A stretch of DNA of 64,000 bases from an uncultured Pseudodesulfovibrio sp. (lineage in GTDB: Bacteria > Desulfobacterota > Desulfovibrionia > Desulfovibrionales > Desulfovibrionaceae). The stretch lies in contig NZ_OY760065.1 of NCBI RefSeq assembly GCF_963662885.1, positions 444,001 through 508,000 on the forward strand. The letters are read 5' to 3'. Within the stretch, counting starts at the first letter, position 1. Each line of letters starts with the position of its first letter. Shown here in pieces: positions 49,001-57,512 of the stretch. A model generated the notes under the pieces. That model was not told the DNA's origin. It was given only the letters and a program-made list of their open reading frames with translations, and searched no databases. A program made the position numbers and the translations under genes.

Positions 49001-49516
49001 AAAGCCACTCCGCTCGGCTCCATCGCCAAGTTCGCCGCGGCAGGCAAGACGACCAACAAGAAGGATCTGGGCCGCATGGCCATGACCTACGGCTATGTCT
49101 ACGTGGCCTCCGTGTCCATGGGCGCCAACAAGCAGCAGTTCCTCAAGGCCGTCAAGGAAGCCGAGGCCTACCCTGGCCCGTCCCTGATCATCGCCTACGC
49201 CCCGTGCATCAACCAGGGCATCAAGAAGGGCATGGGCAAGACCCAGATGGAGCAGAAACTGGCCGTGGATTCCGGCTACTGGCCGCTCTACCGCTACAAT
49301 CCGCAGCTGGCCGACGAAGGCAAGAACCCGTTCATCCTGGAATCCAAGGCGCCCGACGGCACCCTCCAGGAGTTCCTGTCCGGCGAAAACCGCTATGCCA
49401 TGCTGGAACGGTTCTACCCCGAGTTCTCCAAGGAATACCGGGCTGAAATCGAAAACACCTACAACAAGCGTTACGAGACCCTCAAGCACATGGCGGGCGA
49501 GGACTGCAAGGAATAA
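46010..49516 (+). CDS. por: Pyruvate:ferredoxin (flavodoxin) oxidoreductase
   Basis: The 1168-residue single-chain enzyme converts pyruvate and CoA to acetyl-CoA, CO2 and reduced ferredoxin. An N-terminal pyrimidine-binding domain (TAAAHVAYAMSETAAIYPITPSTPMGE) and a CoA-binding region come first. Two 4Fe-4S ferredoxin motifs follow (Cys686-x2-Cys689-x2-Cys692-x3-Cys696 and Cys742-x2-Cys745-x2-Cys748-x3-Cys752). The proximal-cluster CAGCGE leads into the thiamine-diphosphate domain (GDGWAYDIGYGGLDH, EVYSNTGGQSSKATP). It is shorter than the 1232-residue Desulfovibrio africanus enzyme and seems to lack most of that protein's C-terminal extension. GGAG 6 bases before ATG 46010 fixes the start. 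Confidence 0.96.
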   Translation: MPKKTMKTMDGNTAAAHVAYAMSETAAIYPITPSTPMGEIADEWAAHGRKNIFGQTVQIRQMQSEAGAAGAVHGSLAGGALTTTFTASQGLLLMIPNMYKISGELLPGVFHVSARAIAAHALSIFGDHQDVMATRQTGFAMLFSNSVQEVMDLSLVAHLAAVEASVPFMSVFDGFRTSHEIQKIAVIDYEDMKPLLNMDKVAEFRKRAMNPEHPDTRGTAQNPDIYFQGREATNTYYDAIPDIVTNAMKQVGKITGRRYKLFDYVGHPKADRIIIAMGSGCETIEETVNYLNAQGKKVGLVKVRLFRPFSVKHLLAAIPKTVKKIAVLDRTKEPGSLGDPLYLDICAAYAGKRNAPVIVGGRYGLGSKDFTPAQVESVYNSLGRPKNGFTVGILDDVTHTSLFDCDCVDTAPEGTVQCKFWGLGSDGTVGANKQAIKIIGDNTNLYAQGYFAYDSKKSGGITISHLRFGKKPIQSTYLVQNANYIACHNPSYVNLYDVLEGIKDGGTFVLNCAWTAEEMDKKLPAAMRRTIAEKGLKFYTVDAVKIAGDVGLGGRINMVMQTAFFKLADVIPFKKAVELLKDGIEKAYGKKGPKIVDMNCAAVDAATDAIVEIPVPDSWKTLTDDKAPNRREPDYVKNVMRPVLAQKGDSLPVSAFSHDGTMPNATSKYEKRGVAILVPEWIKDNCIQCNQCAFVCPHSALRAVLATDDEMKKAPATYETIDAVGKDVKGMHFRLQVNTLDCLGCGNCADICPAKEKALVMKPIATQTEVQVPNFNFSDTVSYKDVFGRETVKGSQFRKSLMEFSGACAGCGETPYVKVITQLFGERMVIANATGCSSIWGASAPTAPYCVTPEGHGPAWGNSLFEDAAEFGYGIEMATDQRRTHLAQLCKEAANAETGELKTKLNKWAEVMNDPEESKAAGEELKKALKGTRKKALKEILDMSDLFTKQSIWVFGGDGWAYDIGYGGLDHVLASGKDINVLVLDTEVYSNTGGQSSKATPLGSIAKFAAAGKTTNKKDLGRMAMTYGYVYVASVSMGANKQQFLKAVKEAEAYPGPSLIIAYAPCINQGIKKGMGKTQMEQKLAVDSGYWPLYRYNPQLADEGKNPFILESKAPDGTLQEFLSGENRYAMLERFYPEFSKEYRAEIENTYNKRYETLKHMAGEDCKE

Positions 49517-49540
49517 CCCCGCAAAGACCGTTAACTGTAA

Positions 49541-49571
49541 GAGGCCGGAGCATTCGCTCCGGCCTCTTTTC
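49541..49571 (+). terminator. Intrinsic terminator after por
   Basis: A perfect 11-bp stem (49541-49551 with 49556-49566) has loop ATTC and is followed by TTTT. It lies 24 bases after the por stop and separates por from the thiamine genes. Confidence 0.92.
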
Positions 49572-49711
49572 GTCTTTAACAACCAAGATTGGCATACCGA
49601 AAGGAATAGCATTTTTACCCGACCAGCCATTGACCTTGAGAGGGAATGGGTCAATCCTGTGCACCGGCCGTCCGGCGGCCATGAACGAATCAATCTACAA
49701 GGAAGGATACC

Positions 49712-50014
49712 ATGAGCTGTGTAGCCACCTTCAGTCTTTTTCCTCTGGAGCGTCCCGACCAGGGCTCGTTCGCGCCCTATGTGGCCCGGACCATCGAGAT
49801 CGTTAGAGAGTCCGGCCTGCCTCATGAACTCGGGGCCATGGGTACTGTGCTCGAAGGCGATTTGGACGACATCATGCGGACCATCAAGAAATGCCACGAC
49901 GACATGCGCAAAGGATGCGACCGGGTCTACCTGACCCTGGCCGTGGATTCCCGAGAAGGCGAATCCGGCCGTATGCGCGGCAAGGTGGAAAGTGTCGGGG
50001 AGTTGTTGAAATGA
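49712..50014 (+). CDS. MTH1187-family thiamine-binding protein
   Basis: The 100-residue protein belongs to the DUF77/YkoF-like family, small ferredoxin-fold proteins that bind thiamine or its pyrimidine. It reads VATFSLFPLERPDQGSFAPYVARTIEIVRESGLPHELGAMGTVLEGDLDDIM-, with a late KKCHDDMRKGCDRVYLTLAVDSR; the L-G-x-M-G-T-x-x-E-G pattern is typical. AAGGA precedes the ATG. Its stop overlaps the thiM start (ATGA), so it is part of a three-gene thiamine salvage operon. Confidence 0.88.
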   Translation: MSCVATFSLFPLERPDQGSFAPYVARTIEIVRESGLPHELGAMGTVLEGDLDDIMRTIKKCHDDMRKGCDRVYLTLAVDSREGESGRMRGKVESVGELLK

Positions 50015-50823
50015 GCGCTCCCGAGACCTTGATCCAAGCAGTATGGCAGGACATCCAGGCGGTCCGCGAAAAAGCGCCGCTCATCGTCAACATCACCAAC
50101 TACGTGGTCACCAACAACACGGCCAACTCCCTGCTCGCCCTGGGGGCTTCGCCCGCCATGAGCCATGTGGCCGAGGACCTGCCCGGCATGGTCAACCTGG
50201 CCGGGGCTCTGGTGGTCAACATCGGTACCCTAGCCGAAGACTACGTGGTCGGGATGCATACGGCCATGGCCCAGGCCAACGATCTGAACACCCCTGTCGT
50301 GCTCGACCCTGTGGCTGCCGGAGTGAATGCCCTGCGCACCGACATCTCGATAGAATTTCTTGAGAAGTACCGCCCTGCCATCCTCCGTGGCAACGCCTCG
50401 GAGATCATGGCCGTGGCCGGCGAGGACGGCAAGACCAAGGGCGTGGACACCTGCATGGGGGTGGACGAGGCCAAAGGCGCCGCAAAGGTCCTCAACGAGC
50501 GTTACGGCTGTGTGGTCCTGGTCAGTGGCGAAACCGACCTCGTCGTCGGCAAAGACCGCGAGATGCGTCTGGCCGGAGGCTCGGCCATGATGCCGCGCGT
50601 GACCGGACTAGGCTGTACCTGTACCGCCTTGGCAGGTGCGTTTGCCGCGGTTCAGCCTGACTTCTTCCAGGCCGCCGTGGACACGGCGGCGGTCATGAAC
50701 ATGGCCGGAGAATGGGCCGCCGAACGCTCGCCCGGCCCGGGCAGCCTCCAGATGCATTTGCACGACGCGCTCTACCTTCTGGACGAAGACACCGTGCGCG
50801 CACGGCTCAAGGTGGTGGCATGA
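50011..50823 (+). CDS. thiM: Hydroxyethylthiazole kinase
   Basis: The 270-residue ribokinase-fold enzyme phosphorylates the thiazole alcohol for thiamine salvage. It shows PLIVNITNYVVTNNTANSLLALGASPAMSH (residues 23-52), VLDPVAAGVNALRT, RGNASEIMAVAG and the anion-hole/catalytic VTGLGCTCTALAGAF, with the conserved Cys. It starts at 50011, inside the ATGA overlap with the preceding gene, and its stop overlaps thiE. Upstream in-frame ATGs belong to the previous gene's sequence and are ignored. Confidence 0.95.
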   Translation: MSAPETLIQAVWQDIQAVREKAPLIVNITNYVVTNNTANSLLALGASPAMSHVAEDLPGMVNLAGALVVNIGTLAEDYVVGMHTAMAQANDLNTPVVLDPVAAGVNALRTDISIEFLEKYRPAILRGNASEIMAVAGEDGKTKGVDTCMGVDEAKGAAKVLNERYGCVVLVSGETDLVVGKDREMRLAGGSAMMPRVTGLGCTCTALAGAFAAVQPDFFQAAVDTAAVMNMAGEWAAERSPGPGSLQMHLHDALYLLDEDTVRARLKVVA

Positions 50824-51461
50824 TGAAACCTCAAGATCTGCTCGTCTACCTCGTCACCGATCGCAGTCTTTGCCTGGGCCGTCCTTTGGAAGAGATCGTG
50901 GCTCAAGCCGCCCAAGGAGGCTGCACCATGGTCCAGTTGCGCGAAAAGGAAGCCGACACCGGTGAATTCGTGGAACTGGCCCGCGCCCTGCACAAGCTGC
51001 TCAAGCCCCTGTCCATACCCCTGCTCATCAATGACCGCGTTGACGTGGCCCTTGCCGCCGGGGTCGAGGGTGTACACGTGGGCCAGTCGGACATGCTTGT
51101 AAAGGATGTCCGCAAGCTCATGGGGCCGGACGCCATCATAGGGCTGTCCGTGGAGACCGAAGCCGAACTGCTGGACGCCCAAAACCGCCCGGTGGACTAT
51201 ATTGGCATTGGACCGGTCTATCCCACGCAAACCAAAAAGGACGTCAAAGGTTCCCCGTGGGGGCCGGAGGGACTCAAACGCGCGGTGAAGCTATCCTCTC
51301 TTCCGCTGGTGGCAATCGGCGGGGTGCAGCGCGAAAACGCCCGCGCCGTGGCCGGTTCAGGCGTGGCAGGCATCGCCGTGGTCTCGGCCATCTGCTCCGC
51401 GCCCTCGCCCGCCGAGGCGACGCGGGAGCTGGTTTATTGCATGAGAGAAGGGGCCCGGTAA
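50820..51461 (+). CDS. thiE: Thiamine-phosphate synthase
   Basis: The 213-residue TIM-barrel enzyme joins HMP diphosphate and thiazole phosphate. It shows VYLVTDRSLCLGRPLEE, MVQLREKEADTGEF, LLINDRVDVALAAGVEGVHVGQSDM, IGLSVETEAE, DYIGIGPVYPTQTKKDVKG and LVAIGGV. ATGATG at 50820-50825 offers two starts; the first overlaps the thiM stop by 4 bases. No thiD is adjacent, so HMP kinase must be encoded elsewhere or fused elsewhere. Confidence 0.95.
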   Translation: MMKPQDLLVYLVTDRSLCLGRPLEEIVAQAAQGGCTMVQLREKEADTGEFVELARALHKLLKPLSIPLLINDRVDVALAAGVEGVHVGQSDMLVKDVRKLMGPDAIIGLSVETEAELLDAQNRPVDYIGIGPVYPTQTKKDVKGSPWGPEGLKRAVKLSSLPLVAIGGVQRENARAVAGSGVAGIAVVSAICSAPSPAEATRELVYCMREGAR

Positions 51462-51503
51462 AAACCGACCCCCTTCATCGAGCCCTGTATTATTGGGCGT
51501 ATG

Positions 51504-51535
51504 CGCGGCCTCCTTATGGGGGCCGCGTTATTTTT
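51504..51535 (+). terminator. Intrinsic terminator after thiE
   Basis: A 10-bp stem with one G-T pair (51504-51513 with 51518-51527) has loop TTAT and is followed by TTATTTTT. It lies 42 bases after thiE and directly abuts the stop codon of the convergent RND gene. Confidence 0.88.
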
Positions 51536-54500
51536 GATCGGCCAATTCCCGTGGCTCGCCCCCGCGTGGCTGCGGCGGTCTCTTGAAGGCCATGATGTGC
51601 AGCTTGCGTTGAACATCCTCAAGGATCATGTACAGGGCCGGGACCAGAATCAGGGTGATAAGCGTGGCGAACAGGATGCCGAAGCCAAGCGACAGCGCCA
51701 TGGGGATGAGAAACCGGGCCTGCATGGAGGTCTCCAGGATCATCGGAGCCAACCCGCTGAAAGTGGTCAGGGTGGTCAGCAGGATAGGCCGAAACCGTGC
51801 TGTTCCAGCATCCAGCATCGCGTCGTGAGCGCACTTGCCAGCGCGGGCGAATCCGTTGGCGCTGTCGATGAGCACCAGGGAGTCGTTGACCACCACGCCG
51901 GACAAAGCCACGATGCCGAGCAGACTCATCAGGCTGATGGAATAGCCGAAGGCCATGTGGCCGAGAATCGCACCCACCGCGCCGAACGGGATGCTGACCA
52001 TGATGATCAGCGGCTGGACATAGCTCTTGAACGGGATGGCCAGCAGGGCATACACCGCGAGCATGGCCAAAAGCAGGCCCTCGAACAGGGTGTTGGTCGA
52101 TTCGTTCAGATCGGCCTGCTTGCCCTGCATGCGGCAGGACAAGCCCGGATACTTTGCCTTGAGCTTCGGAATGATCTCAGCCAGCACCGACTGCATGACC
52201 TGGGTGGCCTGATTGCGCGGGTCCACGTCGGCCGTAACCGAGAGCACGCGACGGCCGTCCGTGCGGTTGATGGAGGTATAGGCGCTGCCCCGTTTCACAT
52301 CGACCACGTCGCGCAGAAGCACTTCCTTGTCGTCAGGCGTCTTGAGCATCAATTCTTCCAGATCATACTCGGAGATGCGCTCGCTCTTGGGCCTGCGGAC
52401 CACCACCTTGACCTCGTTGCGGCCCCGCTGCTGACGCAGCACCTCCTTGCCGTAATAGGCGGCGCGCACCTGGGAGGCCACGTCCTGGGCGGTCAGCCCA
52501 AGCGCCCTGCCAGCCGGCGTCATGGTGAAGTCAAGCTGGTCCTTGCCGGGGGAGAACCCGTCGTCCACATCCTTGACCCTGGGGTACTGCTCCAGTGCAT
52601 TGGCCAGCTCACGGGCCGCCTGCTCAAGAATCTTGGTGTCCGAATGGCTCAGCTCGAACTCAAGGGCGTTACCCGCGCCCGGTCCGCCCCGGTCCGAAGC
52701 AAACGACAGGACCTCGAGACCGACGATGTCGCCGACCTCGTCCCGCCATTTGTCCACGAACTGCTGGGTGGTGATGGGCCGAATATCCGCTCCGGCCAGA
52801 TAGACGTTGATCTTGACCACGTGAGGGCCGGAGAGTTCACGCCCCGCACCGCCGATCTTGGAGTCCATGCCCACGACCAGCTTTTTCCCGCCGTTTTCGG
52901 CCGCCACCTTGCGGGCCGCGGCCAGGAGCCGGTCACGGACCACCTCAGTCTTTTCCACCGGCGAACCATAGGGCAGCTCGGCCGTGGCATAGGCGAAGTC
53001 CGACTCCACCTTGGGCATGAGGGTGAAGCCCAGCCTGCCGCTCAGGACATACGCCGTGCACAGAAACAACAGGGCAATGCCCACGGCCACGGTGGCGTAA
53101 CGCCAATGGAGGCACCAGTCCAGAAACGGACGGTATACACCCCGGATAAATCGCAACAGGCCTTCGGCGGCCTTCTCCTGATACCGCGTGATCCAGACCA
53201 TGACCCGACTCTTGTGCTCACCCAGATGGGAGAGGTGGGCGGGCAGCACGAACAGGGACTCGATCAGCGAGACGGAAAAGACCGCGATGACCACCACCGG
53301 AATGGACCAGAAGATCTTGCCCATGACACCGGGAATGAACAGCAACGGCATGAAGGCGGCGATGTTGGTCAGCACGCTGAAGACAACGGGCATACTGATG
53401 CTCTTGGCACCGGCAATGGCCGCATCAAGCGGAGACATGCCCTCCTGTCGCATGGTGAACACGTTTTCACCGACCACGATGGCGTCGTCGACCACGATGC
53501 CCAAAGCGATGAGGAAAGCGAACATGGTGATCATATTGATGCTCACGCCAAAGAGCGAAAGAATCAAAAAGCTGCCCAGAAACGAGGTCGGGATACCCAT
53601 GGCAACCCAAAAGGCCAGCCTCGGCTCGAGGAACAGGGCAAGAAATCCGAAAACCAGGGCAAGGCCCAGGTAGCCGTTGCCGAGCAGCAGGTCCATGCGC
53701 TGGGCGTAGACCTCGGACATGTCGTTGAGGATGTCCACGGATACGCCGGACGGCAACCGTGTCCTGAAGGTTTCCAGCGACGCCTTGACTGCGTCGGACA
53801 CGGAGATGGGCGTCTGGTCGCCCACGCGGTATACGTCCACGCGCACTGCGGGCTTGCCGTTGTAGGTTGTGACGATGTCGTCGTCCTCAAAACCGTCGAT
53901 GACCCGCCCCAGATCCTCCACTCGGACCTGCGTGCCATCGTTGCCGGTGACCACCGGGATACGGGCGAAGTCGCGGCCGTAGTCACGGCGCTCCTTCATG
54001 CGCACCAGCACCTCGCCGGACTCGGCCTTGATGGCGCCACCGGGAAGGTCCACCGAAGCCTCACCGATGCGCTCTGCCACCTCGCTCAGCGACAGGTTGT
54101 GCGCCCGCAAACGGCTCTGCGGTATTTCGATGGAAATCTGCAGGTCGCTGACCTCTGCCAGCTCGGCCTGGGTGATGCCCTCATTGCTGATCAATTCCTC
54201 GCGCAGCTGTTCCGCCAACTCACGCAGAGTGGTGTCCGGCTGATCGCCGGAAATCATGACCGACAGGACCTGGCGCTGATGCGAGACTTCGGAGATGACC
54301 GGGTCCTCGGCCTCCTCCGGGAATGACGTGATACGGTCGACCTCGGTTTTGATGTCCTCGGTCAACTTCTGTACGTCCGCTCCTTCCAACGCTTCGACCA
54401 CAACAGAGCCGCTGCCTTCGGATGACGTGGAAGTGACCTCCTTCACGCCGTCAAGCCCCTGCACCGCCTGTTCGATGGCGAGCACGCATCCCTGCTCCAC

Positions 54501-54701
54501 TTCGGACGGACTGGCCCCGGGGTAGGAGATGGAGACGGTCACCGTGTCCAGCGAGAACTCGGGGAAGACCTCCTGCTTGATCTGCATGGCGAAAATGAGT
54601 CCGCCCACGAGAAACACGACCATAAGCAGGTTGGCGGCCACGGAATTGCCCGCCATCCATGCAATGGGTCCTTTGGGCTTTTCATGCGGTGCGTTAGCCA
54701 T
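51528..54701 (-). CDS. RND efflux transporter permease (HAE1/AcrB type)
   Basis: The 1057-residue inner-membrane pump subunit has the RND plan: an N-terminal helix (NLLMVVFLVGGLIFAMQIK), two large periplasmic loops and two groups of transmembrane helices. The proton-relay aspartates lie in FLIALGIVVDDAIVVGENVF. The second half repeats it (LLGIVALSGVVVNDSLVLIDSAN). The VFPEFSLDTVTVSISYPGASPSEVEQ start is typical of hydrophobe/amphiphile pumps of environmental bacteria. The ATG at 54701 overlaps the adaptor gene by 8 bases; the frame remains open upstream inside that gene. Substrates cannot be predicted. Confidence 0.94.
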   Translation of the reverse strand: MANAPHEKPKGPIAWMAGNSVAANLLMVVFLVGGLIFAMQIKQEVFPEFSLDTVTVSISYPGASPSEVEQGCVLAIEQAVQGLDGVKEVTSTSSEGSGSVVVEALEGADVQKLTEDIKTEVDRITSFPEEAEDPVISEVSHQRQVLSVMISGDQPDTTLRELAEQLREELISNEGITQAELAEVSDLQISIEIPQSRLRAHNLSLSEVAERIGEASVDLPGGAIKAESGEVLVRMKERRDYGRDFARIPVVTGNDGTQVRVEDLGRVIDGFEDDDIVTTYNGKPAVRVDVYRVGDQTPISVSDAVKASLETFRTRLPSGVSVDILNDMSEVYAQRMDLLLGNGYLGLALVFGFLALFLEPRLAFWVAMGIPTSFLGSFLILSLFGVSINMITMFAFLIALGIVVDDAIVVGENVFTMRQEGMSPLDAAIAGAKSISMPVVFSVLTNIAAFMPLLFIPGVMGKIFWSIPVVVIAVFSVSLIESLFVLPAHLSHLGEHKSRVMVWITRYQEKAAEGLLRFIRGVYRPFLDWCLHWRYATVAVGIALLFLCTAYVLSGRLGFTLMPKVESDFAYATAELPYGSPVEKTEVVRDRLLAAARKVAAENGGKKLVVGMDSKIGGAGRELSGPHVVKINVYLAGADIRPITTQQFVDKWRDEVGDIVGLEVLSFASDRGGPGAGNALEFELSHSDTKILEQAARELANALEQYPRVKDVDDGFSPGKDQLDFTMTPAGRALGLTAQDVASQVRAAYYGKEVLRQQRGRNEVKVVVRRPKSERISEYDLEELMLKTPDDKEVLLRDVVDVKRGSAYTSINRTDGRRVLSVTADVDPRNQATQVMQSVLAEIIPKLKAKYPGLSCRMQGKQADLNESTNTLFEGLLLAMLAVYALLAIPFKSYVQPLIIMVSIPFGAVGAILGHMAFGYSISLMSLLGIVALSGVVVNDSLVLIDSANGFARAGKCAHDAMLDAGTARFRPILLTTLTTFSGLAPMILETSMQARFLIPMALSLGFGILFATLITLILVPALYMILEDVQRKLHIMAFKRPPQPRGGEPRELADQK

Positions 54702-55947
54702 TATCAGCCTCCCCGGCCTTCGTCTCGACCGTTGCCGGAACCGAACTGTCGGTCTGGCCGTCGTCGACACCGTTCAGCAGCATACCCTGCACAGGGGCGG
54801 CAAGGTCGGACATGACGATATGTTCCCCCGGGGTAATTCCTTGCTTGATGACGATGCTGTTCTCATCCTTCCAGACCGGATCCACAGTGCGGATATCCAG
54901 GGTACCGTCGTCGGCCAGAACCCAGATCCGGCTGTTGTCGCGAAAAGCGGTCCTTGGAACGGCGATTACATCCTTGAGGTCGTTGCCCTCGATCTTTACC
55001 GAAACATAGCTGCCAAGCAGGAGCGGCTCGACGCCGGGCCGACCTTCCAGGTTGAGCGGATCCTTGACCGTGATCAGCACCCGGGCCATGCGCCCCTCGT
55101 CTTCAAGAGAAGGCAACAGGCGGACCACCCGGCCCTGGCGCACGCTTTTCGTCGCGCCGCTACCGGAAATGATCTCGGCCCTTGAACCCTCCGGACGGGT
55201 TGAAGAAGGCAAGTTGATCCAGCCCAGCCGGTCCACCGGCACCGAAGCCTGTATCCAGAACTCGTCCGTGCCCACCAGCGTCGCCAGGCTCCCCTGCTCG
55301 GCCACGGCCGCACCCAGGTCCGTGTCCTTGGACTCGACCATGGCCGCGAACGGAGCACTGATTCTGGTACGCGAAAGATCGATCCGTGCCTGCTCCAGTT
55401 TGGCCTGAGCAGCGCGCAGGTCGGCCTTGGCCTTGGCCAGATGCGGCTTGCGCAGAGCAAGGTCCGCTTCGGCCTGGGTGGATTTCCCGGCCTCCTGCAA
55501 CAGATTCCACTCACGGGCCGAAACTTTCTGGTATCCCTGCTCCACCTTGAGATCGTACTCGGCCTCGGTCACTTCCGCCTCGACCTCCTTCACCGCCAGT
55601 TCATAGTCTTTGGCGTCGATGCTCAAAATGGGTTCCCCTGCCGCAAAGAATCCGCCGGGCACAAAGTCCGGGCTCACCTCCAACACCTTTCCGGAGACCT
55701 GGGACTTGAGATCGATCTCGCGTGCAGCCGTGACCGTACCCATAACGTCCACCACTACGCGATGGTCGGTTAAAGTTGCCGCTCTGGTCTCCACGCTCTG
55801 GCGCACGACCTGCGGCGGCTGCATTCTGGCCTTTGGAGCGGAGACCATGATGCTGTAGGCACCGGCTCCGGCCGCGATGACTATGGCCAATGGAACAATC
55901 AACCTGAGTCGGAAAACAGCGCGCAATTTATTAAAGTAACGGTTCAT
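54694..55947 (-). CDS. RND efflux periplasmic adaptor (membrane fusion protein)
   Basis: The 417-residue HlyD/AcrA-type adaptor has an N-terminal helix (LIVPLAIVIAAGAGAYSIMV, about residues 15-35) without a lipobox. A lipoyl half-motif (VMGTVTAAREIDLKSQVSGKVLEVSPDFVPGGF) and a coiled-coil hairpin (about 110-190) follow, then the second lipoyl half (ISAPFAAMVESKDTDLGAAVAEQG) and beta-barrel/membrane-proximal domains. It bridges the pump and the outer-membrane channel. It lies 3 bases after the channel gene and overlaps the pump gene. Confidence 0.93.
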   Translation of the reverse strand: MNRYFNKLRAVFRLRLIVPLAIVIAAGAGAYSIMVSAPKARMQPPQVVRQSVETRAATLTDHRVVVDVMGTVTAAREIDLKSQVSGKVLEVSPDFVPGGFFAAGEPILSIDAKDYELAVKEVEAEVTEAEYDLKVEQGYQKVSAREWNLLQEAGKSTQAEADLALRKPHLAKAKADLRAAQAKLEQARIDLSRTRISAPFAAMVESKDTDLGAAVAEQGSLATLVGTDEFWIQASVPVDRLGWINLPSSTRPEGSRAEIISGSGATKSVRQGRVVRLLPSLEDEGRMARVLITVKDPLNLEGRPGVEPLLLGSYVSVKIEGNDLKDVIAVPRTAFRDNSRIWVLADDGTLDIRTVDPVWKDENSIVIKQGITPGEHIVMSDLAAPVQGMLLNGVDDGQTDSSVPATVETKAGEADNG

Positions 55948-55950
55948 GAT

Positions 55951-57432
55951 TTATCCCTTAGCTTCGATATTATTACTATGATTGGTATTGGTTACGTCTT
56001 CACCTGCACCCTGAACCGTCTCGGATGATGGATCGGTCAATGTGGCGGTCCACGTCCCTCCCAAGGCGCGATACAAGGCAACGCGATACAGCATCAGGTT
56101 GTTCCGCTCCGTAGCCATGGTCACTTCAAGGTCCTGTACGGACATGAGCGCGCTCAGGACCGGAAGGTAGTCGTCCAGCCCCTGGGCATAACGGGATACG
56201 GCCTCGCGCAGGCTGACTCGCGATGCCTCCAGCTGAGCCGAAAGCGCGACCAGATATTCCTTCTGCCACTTCTCCTCGGTCAGTGCGTCCTCCACTTCCT
56301 TGAAAGCGGTAAAGACCGTCGACTTGTAGGCGGCGAGACGCTCGTCCACCACGGCCCTGGCCTTGTCCACCTCGGCCTTGCGATAGCCGCCGTCAAAAAT
56401 GGGGCCGGTCACGGCTCCGGCCAATGTCAGGATCCAATTGTCGAACAGGGTGCCGAGCTGGGCTCCGGTGTACTGGCCGGAACCGGACAGGGTCAGAGAA
56501 GGCAGACGATCGGCTCTGGCTGCGGCCACCCCCCAATCTGCAGATGACAGGGCCAATCCGGCGGAACGAACGTCCGGACGATTGGCCAACAGATCGGCTG
56601 GCAGCCCCAGGCCGGGCAACTTCGCGGGTTCGGGAACCTCGGCGTCAGGCACGGTCACGGACCCGGCGGGTTTGCCCATGAGCAGGGCCAGTTCATTGAG
56701 CAGAAGTTGTTCCTCGGATTTGATCGGCGGCAACAGCGCCTTGACCTTGGCCAGGTTCTGGCGTTGCTGATACACATCGAGCGCCGTGGATATGGAGTTG
56801 CGGAACCGCAGTTCTATGAGTTCAAGATACGTCTGGTTGGTTTTGATCTGCTCCTCGATGATCCGCTCCTTGCGCCGCTGGGACTGTATTTCCAGCCAAC
56901 GGGAGACCACCTCTCCTGCCACTGTCATGGCCGAGGTGCTCACGTCCTCGCGGGAGGCCTGATAGTCGAGTTGACCGCCCTTGGCCTCGGCCTCGATTCG
57001 GCCCCACAGATCAAGTTCATACCCGGCCTCCAGCCCGACGGAATGTGTTTCTTCGGTGACGGTTCCACCGCTGGTTCCCTTGGTATGGGAGCGTGTGTGT
57101 TTGTAGTCGCCCGAGGCATCCAAGGTGGGATACTTGTCCGCGGAGGACTGGACGGCCACGGCACCGGTCTGACGCAGCCTGGCCCAGGCCTGTTCGAGGT
57201 CGAAGTTGGCGGCCAGGGCGGTCTCAACCATGTGGTTCAGATCTGCGTTGCCCAGACTCTCCCACCATCTGCCGGTCTCGGTCGGCTGTTCGGAATACAG
57301 GGTATACGCCGCGGGCAGCCCTGCAACGCCGTCTGTGCGCGCGTCCGGCCTGAATGGTGAGCAGGCAGCGAGAAACGCTGCAAGAAGGATGATCGCCGCA
57401 GGAACGGCCGCCGTATTGAATTTGCCTTTCAC
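55951..57432 (-). CDS. Outer-membrane efflux lipoprotein (NodT/OprM family)
   Basis: This TolC-like channel of about 493 residues has a lipoprotein signal (AIILLAAFLAAC, lipobox L-A-A-C). Two OEP repeats follow (NHMVETALAANFDLEQAWARLRQTGA, KEVEDALTEEKWQKEYLVALSAQLEASR), along with ESLGNADLN and GLPADLLANRPDVRSAGLAL, which are hallmark OprM residues. I prefer a GTG start at 57432, since GGAG lies 6 bases upstream. The in-frame ATG at 57444 is the alternative. It is the first gene of the efflux operon, divergent from the two-component genes. Confidence 0.92.
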   Translation of the reverse strand: MKGKFNTAAVPAAIILLAAFLAACSPFRPDARTDGVAGLPAAYTLYSEQPTETGRWWESLGNADLNHMVETALAANFDLEQAWARLRQTGAVAVQSSADKYPTLDASGDYKHTRSHTKGTSGGTVTEETHSVGLEAGYELDLWGRIEAEAKGGQLDYQASREDVSTSAMTVAGEVVSRWLEIQSQRRKERIIEEQIKTNQTYLELIELRFRNSISTALDVYQQRQNLAKVKALLPPIKSEEQLLLNELALLMGKPAGSVTVPDAEVPEPAKLPGLGLPADLLANRPDVRSAGLALSSADWGVAAARADRLPSLTLSGSGQYTGAQLGTLFDNWILTLAGAVTGPIFDGGYRKAEVDKARAVVDERLAAYKSTVFTAFKEVEDALTEEKWQKEYLVALSAQLEASRVSLREAVSRYAQGLDDYLPVLSALMSVQDLEVTMATERNNLMLYRVALYRALGGTWTATLTDPSSETVQGAGEDVTNTNHSNNIEAKG

Positions 57433-57512
57433 GTTATTCTCCATGGATGGTTTCGCTGGAAACGAAACTACTGGAAAAACGTGGGACAAGTGTTGGGGGG
57501 ATGATAAAAGTT

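Noticed and set aside
49572..49711. Possible thiamine (TPP) riboswitch before the thiamine salvage genes
   Set aside because: The CUGAGA and the ACCUGA...GGGUAAUGCC core are absent from the leader.
51501..54326. A 941-codon open frame opposite the RND permease gene
   Set aside because: It is the antisense shadow of a high-GC gene; the translation is His/Gln/Gly-rich and matches no fold.
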